Shown here in pieces: positions 15,415 to 29,700 of a DNA stretch of 64,000 nt; the first letter of the stretch is position 1, and the number at the start of each line of letters is the position of its first letter. Under the pieces are notes generated by a model. It was not told the origin of the DNA. It saw only the letters and a list, made by a program, of their open reading frames with translations, and made no database searches. The translations under genes and the position numbers were made by a program. The DNA is from an uncultured Clostridia bacterium. Its GTDB lineage: Bacteria; Bacillota; Clostridia; Christensenellales; UBA1242. The stretch is taken from positions 1-64,000 of the forward strand of contig CANCYS010000003.1 in assembly GCA_947382485.1 (NCBI GenBank), given 5' to 3'.

Positions 15415-17625
15415 TCATAAATTCTTTGCTACATAATATGCAGTTTTTATATCATCTTCCATACCTGAAATTTGTAAAGCATTTCCAATTAAATATAATT
15501 CACCTTTATATTTTTTCTTAACCAAATCATAATATAATTTATTATTTGGATACAACTCTGGTTCATAAACAAGCAAATCACAATCCACAGTTTTTGCTTT
15601 TGCTTCAAAAGGATAACTATTATTAGATTTAGAATTTAAAATTATTGAAGAAAAATTTTCATTTTTAAGTTTATTGTTTATTATAAGTTCAACAAAATCA
15701 TTTTCAATCCTTTTAATTCGTGAAAATAAATAAACTTTTGCTCTAAGTTCGTTAAGCATAAACAAATAATATGTCAGTCTGTCATTTGGCATTTTTAAAA
15801 TTCTTTCCAAATTTTGAATGACAATAGTGACATGTTTCTTTTTTGATAATAAATATAATGCAAGTTTAAAAGAAATTTCAGACTTAGCATAGATAACAAT
15901 ATTTTTTTTACTTTCTATTGTATTCTCTGATTCAAGCACATCATAAATACTTTTTACATTTCTAAGAACTGCCCCAGTAACTTCCAAAAATCTTTCATGA
16001 AAACCAGTTGCAACAATAATTGAAAAATAATTATTCAAGTTATCGCTATCCGCAGTAAATTTCGTTCCAAGTTTAAGTTTAACTTGCCCTTTTTTGATTA
16101 ATTCCCCCAATTTATTTTCTATAAAATTGTTGTAATAATTCAATCTTTCATCAAAACCAAAAATTTCTCCACATCTCCCAGTTTTGTTTAAAATAGAATT
16201 AGAATCATATAAATCAACATTAAACCCTCTTGTTGCAAGATAAATAGTTGCATTAATACCCGAAACACCCGCACCAACAACTGCAACATTTTTATTTTTT
16301 CTTGTTTCAACCTGAATTAATTCTTCTGAAAGCAAATTTGGATTGATTGTACATGAAACTTTACCGAATTTTGATGCAACATCATTACAAATCGAACATT
16401 TTAAACATAAATTTGAGTTGTTTTGCATTTTTAAATTTTTAATATAATCAAAATCTGAATATATAAATTTAGTAACATCAATAAACTCACAAGTTTCATT
16501 TTGAATAATTTGACTTGGCTTTTCTAACTTTAAAATATTATCATTGTAAATTAATAAAACTTTCTCTCCATACTTATTTAAAATTTCAGAATTAGTAAAA
16601 TATTCTCTAATATCTTGATAAAATTCAAAAAACAAATTTTCACATTCAAATTGATTAAATTGACTCAAAAATTCACTTTCATAAGTACCTAATTTAAATA
16701 CAAATCCGTCAACACCATTTTCAACCAAAAATTTCATATATTCACAAATTTCATATTTATTAACTTTTAAGTCTAAATTTTTTAGTGTTTTAATAAATTT
16801 TGCATTTTTTCCATAAATTTCTTTCAAAAATGAAGAAAATGAGAACTCGTAAAAGATAATACAGTTTTTAGTTTTTTGTTTAATGTTTTTTAAAATCTTT
16901 TTAGATATGTCTTTAATGTCATTATAATATCCAAACTTCCTTCTGTTAAATTCTTTTGATGAAAGTTCACCAACAATAGAAAATAGAGTTCCATCAATGA
17001 GTATGCCGTCAAAATTCACCTTTTGAGCAAAGTTCGCAATATCACCAAACTCTTTGACAATAGAATCACATTTGTTGTCTCCAAGCCTTGCACAAGGCAT
17101 TTTAGAATCATTCAAGTTTTTATTCATTGAAGCAGAATAATTAAAAATATTTAAAAACTTATTATGGTAATCTGCTCTGCCATAAATTGATTTTATTTTC
17201 AAAAATATCTTAGCCCCAGTTGTATGGATTTCATTTGTAAAATTTTTATAAAATCCTTCCTGTCCTAAATCTTCAACAATAACTGCATGGTCAGATAATT
17301 TTTTAAAATTTTCAATTCCAACATAAACTCCACCAGTAAAAATTATGCCCACATCAGATTTCGCAACATTTTGATAAAATGAAACATATTCATTTGTTGG
17401 CATACCATTTTTATATAAAAAATTATCAGTCAAGTTGTTAAAACAAAATCTGTTTTTAAAAATTTGACCATTATATAAAAAATCATTAAAAAGTTCATTA
17501 TATAAATTTTCTTGATTTAGTTTTTGTGTTTTTGTTTCTTTATTATCAAATTTATCAATTTTTAATAACTTTTTCTTAATATTTTCAAATTCACAAAAAT
17601 CTTTATCAACATTTTCTTCAACCAT
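15415..17625 (-). CDS. Diverged Old Yellow Enzyme / 2,4-dienoyl-CoA reductase-like flavoprotein
   Basis: 736 residues from ATG 17625. Order: ~50-residue Lys/Asn-rich extension; TIM-barrel OYE domain (from about GQIFKNRF, with NRRKFGYY matching the family NRRxDxYGG region); a four-Cys cluster (CLKCSIC-x11-C); then an FAD/NAD-binding domain with GAGVSGINATIYLATRG. This is the FadH/enoate-reductase layout. It is badly eroded: the substrate-binding HGAHGYL motif reads DGTLFSI, and the cluster spacing is C-x2-C-x2-C instead of C-x2-C-x3-C. It may be an altered enzyme or a decaying gene, though the frame is intact. An in-frame TTG at 17661 falls in the terminator of the giant gene, so ATG 17625 is preferred. 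No ribosome binding site precedes it; AATAAT lies about 6 nt before the ATG, so a leaderless mRNA is possible. Confidence 0.75.
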   Translation of the reverse strand: MVEENVDKDFCEFENIKKKLLKIDKFDNKETKTQKLNQENLYNELFNDFLYNGQIFKNRFCFNNLTDNFLYKNGMPTNEYVSFYQNVAKSDVGIIFTGGVYVGIENFKKLSDHAVIVEDLGQEGFYKNFTNEIHTTGAKIFLKIKSIYGRADYHNKFLNIFNYSASMNKNLNDSKMPCARLGDNKCDSIVKEFGDIANFAQKVNFDGILIDGTLFSIVGELSSKEFNRRKFGYYNDIKDISKKILKNIKQKTKNCIIFYEFSFSSFLKEIYGKNAKFIKTLKNLDLKVNKYEICEYMKFLVENGVDGFVFKLGTYESEFLSQFNQFECENLFFEFYQDIREYFTNSEILNKYGEKVLLIYNDNILKLEKPSQIIQNETCEFIDVTKFIYSDFDYIKNLKMQNNSNLCLKCSICNDVASKFGKVSCTINPNLLSEELIQVETRKNKNVAVVGAGVSGINATIYLATRGFNVDLYDSNSILNKTGRCGEIFGFDERLNYYNNFIENKLGELIKKGQVKLKLGTKFTADSDNLNNYFSIIVATGFHERFLEVTGAVLRNVKSIYDVLESENTIESKKNIVIYAKSEISFKLALYLLSKKKHVTIVIQNLERILKMPNDRLTYYLFMLNELRAKVYLFSRIKRIENDFVELIINNKLKNENFSSIILNSKSNNSYPFEAKAKTVDCDLLVYEPELYPNNKLYYDLVKKKYKGELYLIGNALQISGMEDDIKTAYYVAKNL

Positions 17626-17659
17626 AAATAAATTATTCACAGTTTTTTTTAAAGTAAAC

Positions 17660-17687
17660 AAAAAGGAGAAATTTTCATTTCCCCTTT
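17660..17687 (-). terminator. Intrinsic terminator of the 31-kb gene
   Basis: On the minus strand AAAGGGGAAA and TTTCTCCTTT form a 10-bp stem (one G-U) with a 6-nt loop, followed by five T. It begins about 17 bases after the giant gene's stop codon. Confidence 0.78.
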
Positions 17688-17704
17688 CCGTTTAATGTTT
17701 TCAC

Positions 17705-20700
17705 TTACAAATTATTGATTGCAGTTGAAATTGAAATATTTCCATTAGCATTTTTACTGATATTAATTTGAGCATAATTGCTTGAAACTTTTTCAATAAC
17801 ATTGTTTGCATTCATATTTGTAGCAATGAAGTAATATGACTCAGTTGTTCCGCTTGCAGGAGCTGCCATGTCATAATGTGAATTACCATCAGTTCCATCA
17901 ACCAAATATAGTGGAGAGTTAACTGAAAGTGTTGAAATTGCATGGTCGATATCCTTTGTGCTAACAATTCTATTTACTAATTCCCTAATTGAACTATATC
18001 CTGCATCGTTGTTATATCTGTGATAATAGATAACAAGTTCAAGAGCCTGTTCAAATGTCAAATTATTAAATTCAGCACTTTCACCAGCTTCATTTGTAAT
18101 TGTAATACCATTATTATAATAATCACGAGCAATATTAAGTTCACTTTCAGTAACAAGTAAATATCTCAAACTTTGTTTATCAAATGTAAGTTCCATGCCA
18201 GTTTCATAATTAAAGTAATTTGCATTCATATCACTATTTGTGAATGAAACTTGTCCAGTATAAACTGTATTACCATCAACTATGCTTGAAACAACTTCTG
18301 TTGCGATTGCATCAAGTCTGAAACTGAAATTATTTGACAATGTTTCAATATCAGAAGATAAAGTATGAGTTACATTAGAGAAATTAATTGTCAAAATATT
18401 TGTTGTTATAATGTACACATCATTTGCCCTATCATAATAGAATGCAAGAACATAATTGTTTACATTATAATCAAGATTAACAAGTTCGTTTCCTCCAGTA
18501 AATACATAATTTCCATTATTAATCATGTATCTCATAGATTCTGATGCAGACTTAAATCCGTTTGTGATTAAATCTGAATAAATCTTAAATTGAGTTCCAT
18601 TGAATACAATAAATTCAAGATTGTATTTACCTGACTCATTTTCGTATCTAATACCAGTTGTAAAGTCATATTTTGTTGTGAACATTGTGCCTATGTCAAT
18701 TGTATAATCAAAATTGTTAACATTTTCTGTTACATTATCAATATCTATGCTTTGAGGTGTAAACATCAAATCTTCAAAGTATATAAGTGTTCCTGTGTAT
18801 GTTGCAGCATTAACATAAATATAGTTTGAAGTAATCTTAGCAATTCTATTAATGTTGTTTGCCCCATCAAATTTGAGATATATACCAAAGATGTAAGTAT
18901 TTTCACTAACGATATATTCAGTATCTTTGCTATAACTCAAATTGTAGTCTCTAATAAGTTTGAGTAATGCGTCTTCTTTTGACATAATTGCATAGTTTGC
19001 AAAATATTCATTCAGTTGACTTGCTGTAAGTGAAATGAAGTATAAGTCGTTATAATTATAAGTTGTCTTATCAAAGTCTGTGAAACTTGACTTCATTGAT
19101 GTTAAGGTAATATCAACAAGAGTTTTTCCAACTTCGTAGTATTTTGTAACATTCACAGATGTTTTTGTAAATGAAACATTGTTACTTGTTGGATAATATT
19201 CAAGTTCTGTATTTGGTAAAGTAGATTTTGTTGTGATGAATTTATCACAAACCCTAACAATTGAACTTGTTGAACCATGGTTGTAATAGAAGAAGAATAT
19301 ATATGAATTTTCTTCAACATTTACATTAATTGTTCCATCTGTTGAAGAAATTCTCTTAGGAACAATTCCATAGTTTCGAATAACCATTTGAAGTGACGTT
19401 GGATATGAATCGTTTGAAGACAAGTAATACATAAATGCTTCATACTGTACAGATGAAAGAATTACATAGTGAACATAATCCCCATTAAACTCTGAATAGT
19501 AGTTAACACTTGTGCTACTTATAACTTCAAAGAATGAAACTGTATCAAGGAATCCTTGAACATTCATTGAAAGTTCGTTATTTGTTTTGTTGTATTCAAA
19601 GAATTCACTTTCGTTATTATTATCAATTTCAATATCAAAGCTAAGTGTTGCATATGCTTCAAGAGCATAAATATTTTGGTCGATAACAGTTGAAGTTGAA
19701 AGAACACTAACCTTTTTGAGAGTTTTACCATTAAGTTTGTTAGATGAACCAACAAGTTCAATATCAACATAATAGTTTCCATCAATCATGTAGTAATTCA
19801 TAACTCTAATATAAACATTTTCATTAGTTATTTCTGAAATATAATGTTTATTATTACCGTCATCAATAAGTTTACTTATATCTTCTGATGTCAAAGCAAC
19901 ATAACATATGAATTGCGAATTAGGATATGTTATACCGCTAGAATTTGGAATTGAAGCAAGTTTTGCTGATTCCAAAGTTGAACCATTAGTTACGAAATTG
20001 TTGAAATAGTTTGCATTTGCAGTGTAGTTAGGTGTCCAAGTCCATGCTCCATTTTCAAAAACATAACCATTAAGTTGAGCAATTAAATTCTTGTCTGCAT
20101 CATATTCATAAGTAAGTGATTGTAAAATATAATTTGAATTGTTTGCATATTCAACATACTTACCATTCTTATCTCCATTCCATGAATAGAATATAACTCT
20201 CTTAGATTCGCCTGTGTCTGCTGTTATATATAGTTTACATAAACGAATATTTGAGTTAATTACTGTTGGATTACCACTATCAGGTGTAATTTCAGAAGCT
20301 GTTCCAGTAAACTCGTTATCAATAAATGTTAACTTATACCAACCAAGTGGTGTATAACCATTAAATGATTCTAGTCTATTGTTCCATTCTTCAATAACCT
20401 GTTCAATAGTCCAACCATAATCATGCATTTGTTCTTCATAAATATTATCAGGATTCAAGATGTTAATTTGACCATCTGTTGAAACATTAATGTAAACAGA
20501 TGTCTTAAATTCTTGAATGTCATACTCACCAACAACATCAATCTTAGTTTTTAAGTTTTTGATTGTAATTAATACAACATTCACATCTTTTGCATAATCA
20601 ATATAATTGTAAGCATTATCATTATAATCATAACAATTTATGACAATTCCATTAAACAAATATGGAACTTGCAAGTTTTCTAGTCGAGATTCAATATTCT

Positions 20701-23700
20701 CACCTGTAATGGTCTTTGTTTGTTTTTGAATTACATCATAATATTCAACTGATGTAATAACAACTTTTCTCAAATCAGAATCAAATGCAAAGTTGAGATA
20801 TAATTTATATGTCACACCATCAACCACATAATCAATTGTAAGTTTTGATAAATAATGACCGCTAAATCTTGGGATACTTATAATATTTTCTGTTGCAAAG
20901 AATCCAACACCTGTATGAGTTTCGTTTGGACTAAACTCAAACAAACCAGGTATTTTATCTTCACTGTAAATATCATAAACACCAGTATTTTGACTATTAT
21001 TTCCTTCTGCATTAGATGCTGTTACATTGAATGTGTCTTTTTGATATCCAGCAAACAATGTAAATATGTTATTGTTTGATGTAATTTTGTATGATGTAAC
21101 ATAAACATAATTGTTTGTAGCGTTGAATGTGTCAGATAGATTTGTAATTAAGTTATTAGTATTTGAACCGCTGTAAGTTACATATTGATGATACAAATGT
21201 CTAAATGTTTCCCTATCAAGTTTAATTGTGCTATCAACAATGTAACTTGAATCAATTTTATTTACAATTGGTTGATTATAAACTGCAAGTGACTGGTCTG
21301 TTAAATCATAACATGTGTTAAGTGACATATATGTATAACCAGTTAGTTTCAGCAATATCTCACCAAGTGTATAATAACTGCCGCCAAATGAATCAATTGT
21401 TATTGCATTTGCAAATGATTGGTCAAATTTAAGTTTAAATACAAGTTGAACATTTGAATTTGTTGTATAAGCTAAAACAGTATTCTTATTTAAGTTGTAA
21501 AGTCTATCAACAAGAATTGAATAACCAGAATCAAGTGAATTGAAGTTATTTAAATTTATGTTGTTAAAGCTTATATTAATCTTATATTCAATTGCTTCCC
21601 AACCTGCGTAAATTATTACGAAGTGAGAATTTGATCTATCACCATATCTTTCAGGTGTTCCAACAGAATTGTAATTAGTTCCGATAGAGTTTGTGTAAAG
21701 ATATGCTGAACCATCTTCGGCAATAATTGAACTAGCACCAAACTTAGTTAAGTTTTTATTATATTTATAACTTGAAATATTATTGTAATACAAGTAGTTG
21801 ATGAATGAGAATCCTTGATAGTTATAACCAACTCTCATGAAATTAAAGTTAACATCGCTATCAAATGTGATAGTTGTTGGCCTGCTCATTATTGAATATG
21901 TATAGATGTAACTAATATCTGTTTGAGTTATTGCAGGTGTCTTAGGATCAACATTGTAAATTTCAGATGAACCACCAACTGCATTTTCAATATAATTAAT
22001 TTCATATACATTTGCTTCCCAACCAGCATATAGAGTTAATGATTCATCTTCGACATCAATCATACCTTTTTCAATCATGTCTTGAATCACATCAATACCA
22101 AGTGTGATTGGAGCACCATCATAAGCAGAAATAAGTTTATATTCATCAGTTGTTTGAGCATCTAAATACCAACCAGTCCAAGTGTAACCATATCTGTCAA
22201 CAGCAAAGTTAAATCCAAAGTTGTTTGCATTACCATAAGAAAGATATGTATATTCCTTTCCGATAGTAAGCATTAAATCAATATAACCTTCTGTGTTTTC
22301 ATCATAGGTTGCAGAATTTGATGTCCAACCATTTGTTGTGAAATATGCTTCTGTTGAACCAAATCCTGTTGAATTTACATCGTTTAGATTAAATTGTAGT
22401 TTGTATGTTCTAGGTTTCCAAACGGCATACATTACAACGTATGAATTTTCGTCAGCAGAACCAGGAGTTTCATAATTTCCATCTGAATTGTAAAGATAGA
22501 AATTGTTATTTGCAAAGATTAAATTCTTGTTTGTATTATCATAAATTCCAAATTCTGTATCTTTGTCAGTAAGATTTATGTTACCAAACTTAAATTTAAC
22601 ACTTTCTTCTAATACTCTGATAAGTGCAAGTTCTCCATCAAAGTATCCTGGTGAGTTTTGAAGATTTGAATTGAATAAATATTCAAATTCACCAAATGTC
22701 CAACCAATAAATTCATAACCAATCATTGAAAGTTTCAATGCTTCAAATTCGCTATCAAATGTGATTTCGTAAACAAAATCATAATCTGATTCAGGAACAT
22801 TCAAATATTGATAATGAACTTTGTATGTATTTGCTTTCCAGCCAGCATAGATTGTTATTGTTCTGTTTTCTTTATCAGTTTCATTAACTTCGAGTTGTTG
22901 ATAAACGCTTGCATCAAAAGTTATTCCATTAAGATTTTCATTGTCTATTAATAATCTTGAACCTGCTGCGTTATTATACCAACCTTTCCACGCATAACCA
23001 ACTCTCGCAATTGAAATATTATCAATGCCAAGCCAATCATTTGTATCGAATGTTAAGAATGCATCAGTTGGAGCGGTTTCACTTACATATCTTCCGTTTA
23101 ATTCAAAGAATGCTTGTGTTGAACCATTGCTATTTTTAACATCATTTGAAACAAAGTTAATCTTATACTTAATGTTGATATAGTAAGCATATAAGTAGAT
23201 GTTATGAGTATAACCTTTGTCTTTATCACCAAGTTCTTCAAGAGCAATGTTGCCTTCGTTTTCAGTGTAAAGAAGAATTGTACTATAAACCTTACTTATA
23301 TATTCAAAGTTAAATATATCTCCATTTGCAAGTACATTATTTTCAGAAGCATTAAATGTTCCAACTTTTGTTCCGTCAAATGATGTTCCAAGAATAAATC
23401 CAATAAAGTCATAACCTGTTCTTTCAACAATTCCTTCAAATCTGATTGCTTCACCAAGAGAAATTGTTGTTGAATATGAATCAAGTTTTGTATGAACTCT
23501 TGAAGATCCAATTCCTGAATCAACATCATAATAGTTGATGTTAACATTATATTTATTTGCAATCCAGTGAGCATAAATGTCAACATTATCAAGAACTTTT
23601 GATGAATCATTTAATATGCTAAGTTCTGTTTCTGTTGTAACTCCAACAAATGACCTATAAAGTGTGATATCAAATAATGTTGTACCATCTTCAACTTTAA

Positions 23701-26700
23701 GAGATTCATCGTTAGGAGTTGTCCAGAATCCATTCCAAACAAATCCGTATCTATCAAGAAGAACTTTACTTAAATTAATCCATTCTGTTGTGTCAAATTT
23801 AACAGATACAACAAACTGGCAAGTTTCTGAATTAAACCTTCCACTTTGATCATTAAACAAGGTTTTGCTTGTTAAATCAATTGTATCATTGCTATTAACA
23901 ACAACATTATAAAGATTGTTTTCCCAACCAGCATAAAGCGTGAGTTGTTTTTCTTCTTCATTTACATCATCACACAAATTAAATAGCAATTCATTCAATG
24001 TGCCAAATTTATTTTGAGGTTTAGAATAAGCATATTCATTATCACCACACTCAGTTGTCACATACCAACCTTTCCATGTGTATCCAATTCTTCCAACAAC
24101 AATATTATCAATTGTTCCTGTTGAACCATCAGAATTTAATATGTAATTCCATCTGTCAGAATCAAATACAATTGAAATTGTGAATATATCTGCAAAAATG
24201 ATATTTGTGTATCTGTCTGATATTGGGTCATAATAGTAACCTTGTGTTGAACCACCTGATGTATTCAAATTAAGTGTAACTTTGTATGTATTAGGTGTCC
24301 AAAGTGCATATAAATTAATTCTATGTCCAGTTTCTAAATCACCATATCTTTCAAAATCATATACACCACTATAATTTCCGTATAAGAATGTGTTTCCACT
24401 CAACTCATTTTTAACAGTTTCATATGAAAGTGAAATTTCTGTTGAAGTTTTTCCACTTCTAAATACATGTGCATAATTGAGATTTGTACCTATTGCAAAG
24501 CCATAGAATGAATAACCATTTCTTGAAATATTTTCAAGTGAAATGCTATCACCATCAAACTCAATTTCAAATGTTTGTTCATAACCTTTATTTATTGCAG
24601 TTGAACCAAGAATATTTGAAATGTTATGGTCTGCAATATTCATTTGATATGAACCACTATTTTTATCATTATAAATTATATTAATGTTATATGTGTTCTT
24701 TGTCCAAATCGCATAAATATCGATTATGTGTTCATCACCAACGTCATGAGCACCATCTGCATAGAAGTTTATGTAGTTTAATGTCTTTGACTTACCTGTT
24801 TCCTTATCATAAACCATATAAATGGTTTTATCATAATTTGCATGGGTGTATGGCATTGTTGACCAACCAACAAATGAATAACCAAATCTATCAATCACAA
24901 CTCTTGACAAATAATTGCTAATCTTTTGGTCTTCGTCTCCATTTACAAGTGCAAACCAATCATCTGAGTCAAATTCAACAAATACTTCAATAGAATTATC
25001 GATTCCACTAATGATGCTTGATTCTGTTGAACCATTATTATTGTTGCTATCCCAACCAACAAAGTTAACCTTATATGTAACGCCTTTCCATTTAGCAATA
25101 AGAACAATTTTGTGAGTTGTTTCATCATCTCCAAGTCTTTCAGCTACGCAATCTAAATCTGTGTTATAACTTGAATATAATAATACATTGTTGTTATATG
25201 TAAAGTTATCGTTTGAAAGGAATATATGATAATTTTCATCACTTGCAATAAATGTACATTTACCATCAGTAATGATTTGATATTGAAGAACCCAACCAAC
25301 GAATGTGTAACCATCTCTTTCAGCAATTGGCATATATCTTTCATTATTTGTGATATCTTCATCAAATGTGATGCTTGTTATATATTTATTTGCATCAAAT
25401 TTAGCTTCTGTTGTTCCAGGTTGTTTGTTTATACCATTTACATCGTTAAGGTCATAAATAATGTCATATGTATTAGCCTGCCAACCTGCAAATAAATGGA
25501 ATAATCTGTAATTTTCTGATGACATATCTTCAATGTCTCTATTATGAACTAGTGCTGCATTAAAAATTGTTATATCAAAAGTTGCAGGAACGATTGGATT
25601 ATCTAAATCACTAATCTTATGTCCATTAACAATCTTTGTTTGGGTTGCATTACTATCCATGAACCAACCTGTCCAAGTGTAACCATATCTATCAGTCATT
25701 AAACTGTACAAGTTGTAATCTGTCATCTCATATTCATCAATTGAAGCATTATACTTAAAGATTATGTAATCATTGCTATCAAATAAAACGTTAACAAGAT
25801 ACAATTCATTAAATCTGTTTAATGCAACATTGTAATCATAATTGTTTTCAAAGTTTGTAAGCATTGCTGTTGTTGAACCAAATTTGAAGTTTGCACTTTC
25901 ATTATCTCTAAGTTCAATAACTGCTGAATAATCATTTTGTTGCCAACCTGCGTATAAGTAAACAATTCCAGTAGGCTGTTCTTTTTGTTCACTAGTAAGA
26001 TATCCATTTAATTCATTAGAATACATTTCTGTTGTATGTCTGTTTCCATCAAGAGCGAATGTTTCACTATTGATTGCATCATACACAATTGTTGAGAGTA
26101 AAGTTTCACCATCATAAATATTATTGTTCATCGTCGCAGTTGTGTACCAACCAAGGAATGTATAACCAATTCTTTCTGTTGAAATGTAACTTAAAGCATT
26201 ATTTATCTTGCTTCCATTAGAATCATAGTAATACCAATCTGTTTTATCTGAATCAAATTTAACAAATATTGAAACAGTACTATCAAGATTGTTTCCATAA
26301 ATCAAACTATCAGCAAAGGTTGAGTTGTTTATGAGTGATGCTACATTTTCATCAGTTCTTGTATAGTTGTTATTGTATTTGAATAATACTTCATAAATTC
26401 TGCTTGTCCAGTTTGCATATAGCACAATAACATGTTCTTTTCCAGATTCTTTATCACCAAGTTGTTCTGTTCCATATGTACCACCTCTTACAGTATCGAA
26501 GTAATACAAATATCCTGAACTTGTGTTCATACTGCTTGCATCTGATGTATCACTAGCAAAAAGCATATTTAAATTAAATCTTTGAGTGATTAATCCACCA
26601 TTGTTGTAATTTTCTTGCAAGTTATAGTTGCTTGTAGCAAGTGACCAACCATTAAAGATATAACCTGGTCTTGAAATGTGAATGAAGTTTGTTGTGTCTT

Positions 26701-29700
26701 TTTCATCAAATACAACTGTTTGTATATTTGAATATGATGAATTTAATGTTGCATAAGTTGAACCATTAGCATTCTTTGAAGTTCCAAGTTCTCTATCTAT
26801 ACCACTTATATCTGCATATGGATAATAAATATCTGAACCTTTATCTGAATAGTCATACATAATTGAATACTTGTTTGATTGCCAACCTGCATATAAAGTA
26901 AATTCAACAAATTCTATATTTGATTCATATCCATACTCTGCGAAAATGTATGCAAAATATGAATTATCAAATGCGTGTGGTTTTCTTTCTGGGTCAGAAT
27001 TTCCAGAAATAACACTATATGTTTCAGCATTATCTTTCTTCAAGAACCAACCAAGCCATGAATAACCAAATCTATCAACTAAAATCTTATCAATTTCATA
27101 AGCATAGCTATCTGAATACCAGTTATCACTATCAAACTTAACTTTAATTGTAGTATATGCAGAATTTGAAGTGTAATTTAAACCATCTCTATCTGCAAAC
27201 CATGGAGTGGTTGAACCATTTCCAATATTAGAGTCAAATGAAATTGTATAAGTTATAGCTTCCCAAATAGCATAACATACAACATAATGAATTTGTTCGT
27301 TAGTACTGTAATGTTCCTTATCACCAAATGTTTCATTGATTGTATAATCACTGTTATTATAAAGGAATACAATGCTTCCATCTGCTGAATAAATGAAATC
27401 ATCTGAAAGCACAAATGGATCGTTCGCATTAATAAATGTTGTGTTTAAAGTTCTATCAGTAGTTCCAAAAATCCAACCTACGAATGTATAACCATTTCTC
27501 ATTAAATTCAATATATTAGAATTTTCAATATCGAATGTTATTGAAATAGTTTTTGTCATCGTTCCATCAGTAAACATTGCTGCACTTGAACCAAGTTTTG
27601 TTGAATCATTTGAATTTACATCTCTGTAATCAAACTCTAATTGATATTGGTTAGCTTCCCAATTTGCCCAAAGTGTCATTGTTCTAGTAGTGTTATTAAC
27701 ATTGCTGCTTTGTTTTAAACTAACTGCTTTATAATAGTTAAAACTTTCAATGTCATCATTTACAAGTTTATTTTTAAACCCTGATCTATAAGTATACATA
27801 TCTGATGTATGACCATCAATTATGCTTTCACCGCCACTCTTAGAAGTAAACCAACCTTTCCAAGTATATCCATATCTATCAATTAAGATATTCTTAATAT
27901 AATTATCAATCTTATTTCCGCTGCTATCAACAGCATACCAATTGTTTGTGTCAAATATAACTCTAATTTCAACTGGAACAGATAAGTTGCTGATTGCAGT
28001 TCCATAATCTTGATATAAGTATTTACCTAGATTGTCTTTATCAAGTGAGAAGAATGCTTGTGTTGAGCCATTGTTATCATTTTTATCATTATTTGCAAAT
28101 AGAGTTACAGTATATTCTTTTGCTGTCCAACCTGCATATAATGTGATTTGACGAACACCAGTTTCCCTATTTTCAATCCAATCACCTGTTGTAATATAAC
28201 CGTTAGCACTTCCTGTATTTGTTACATTGTGTGCAAATTTTGAATAGAATGAGTAATCAAGTTTTGCAAGTTCACTTCCCTTATATTCTCCGAGAGAACT
28301 ATTTTCTTCACCATCTTTTTCAGTGTATTCAAGAACTGAATATTCTGAATTTGAACCAGTGAACCAACCATTAAAGTAATAACCAAATTTTTGTAGTAAG
28401 AAGTAATATAAAGCATTTTCAATTACATAACCATTTTGTGTTTCAAATCTCCAATCATTATCATCAAATGTTACATATGCAACATAATCAAAGTCAATAG
28501 GAGTTCCATCTACGCCATAATTTCTGAAATCTACTGAAAGATAGCTATAGAATGGATTTTCAACATCATCTGGTAATTCAAAATCTTCAACAAATCCAAG
28601 ATACATTGCGTTTGCATCTTTCATATAAGAAAGAAGTTTATTAGTTGTTTTAACAAATGATGTTCCATGTTCAAGAAGACCTACAACATCTGTCACATTA
28701 TAAATTCCTGCCATATAGTTTGCTATTGTTGAGTTGCTTGAAGAATAATTAACATTGAATTCAACTTTATATTCTTTAACTTCCCACAAAGCATATATTT
28801 GAACAAAATGATCAAATTTTGTGTATTCAAATTCAACATTATCACCATCAATAATGAATTGATAACTTGAATCTGCATCACCAAGAATTTCATAATTACC
28901 AAGTTTTAAGTTTTCTTTATCAGAAGCATAACTTGTGTCAGCGAACAACAAGCAATCAGCTGTTGAACCACTGTTTTCAACACCATTGATCTTGATTGTG
29001 TCAGCGTTAAGTACAATCTTGTCACCTTTATTAAATGTATGTTTGCCATCAAGTGAAAGTTTCCAACCATTAAAGTCATAACCAATTCTAGTCAAATATT
29101 CTGCATCATACTCTTTATCAAATACAAGTGAAAGTTTTAATGGAGTTTTAGACAAGTCTGATAAATCACCTGGATAATAAATGTTACCTGCCACATAAAT
29201 TGATTCTATTGGAGATGAACCAATCTTATTTTTATATGAATTAGTGTCACTGAAATAATATTGAACCTCATATGTATTTGCTTGCCAACCGGCAGTCAAA
29301 TAGAATCTGTGTTCATAATAATTTTCAATGAAACCAACTTCTGTTGTTTCATTAGCACTTTCAACTGTGAAACTGTTATCTGCATTCCAAACAATGTGTG
29401 CAGTTTCAGATGAAAGATTAACAGATTCTGTTGGAATGTCATCAAAGAATGAAAGGAATAATGAATAATCAAGTGATTTTAAGATATTTGATGATCTGTT
29501 ACTTACAACAAGATACTTATATAATTCTGCCCAAATTGATGTATCTTCATCAACGTTGAAGCATTTGTTTCTTGTGTACCAACCCATCCATGTATAACCA
29601 AATCTATCAACACTTAAATCTTGAAGATTATATTTAATTGAACTTGCGTTATCAACAACTGTCCAAGTTTCGTCATCAAATTCAACTTTAAGTGTGAATT

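Noticed and set aside
17626..17661. TTG start of the flavoprotein at 17661, or a small ORF MKISPFCLL overlapping it
   Set aside because: Both fall in the giant gene's terminator hairpin; the small ORF has no codon bias related to the gene behind it and no promoter of its own.
19200..19260. LPXTG-like sorting motif (LPNTE) in the 10,336-residue protein
   Set aside because: It lies about 500 residues before the C-terminus, has Glu instead of Gly, and no hydrophobic segment or basic tail follows.
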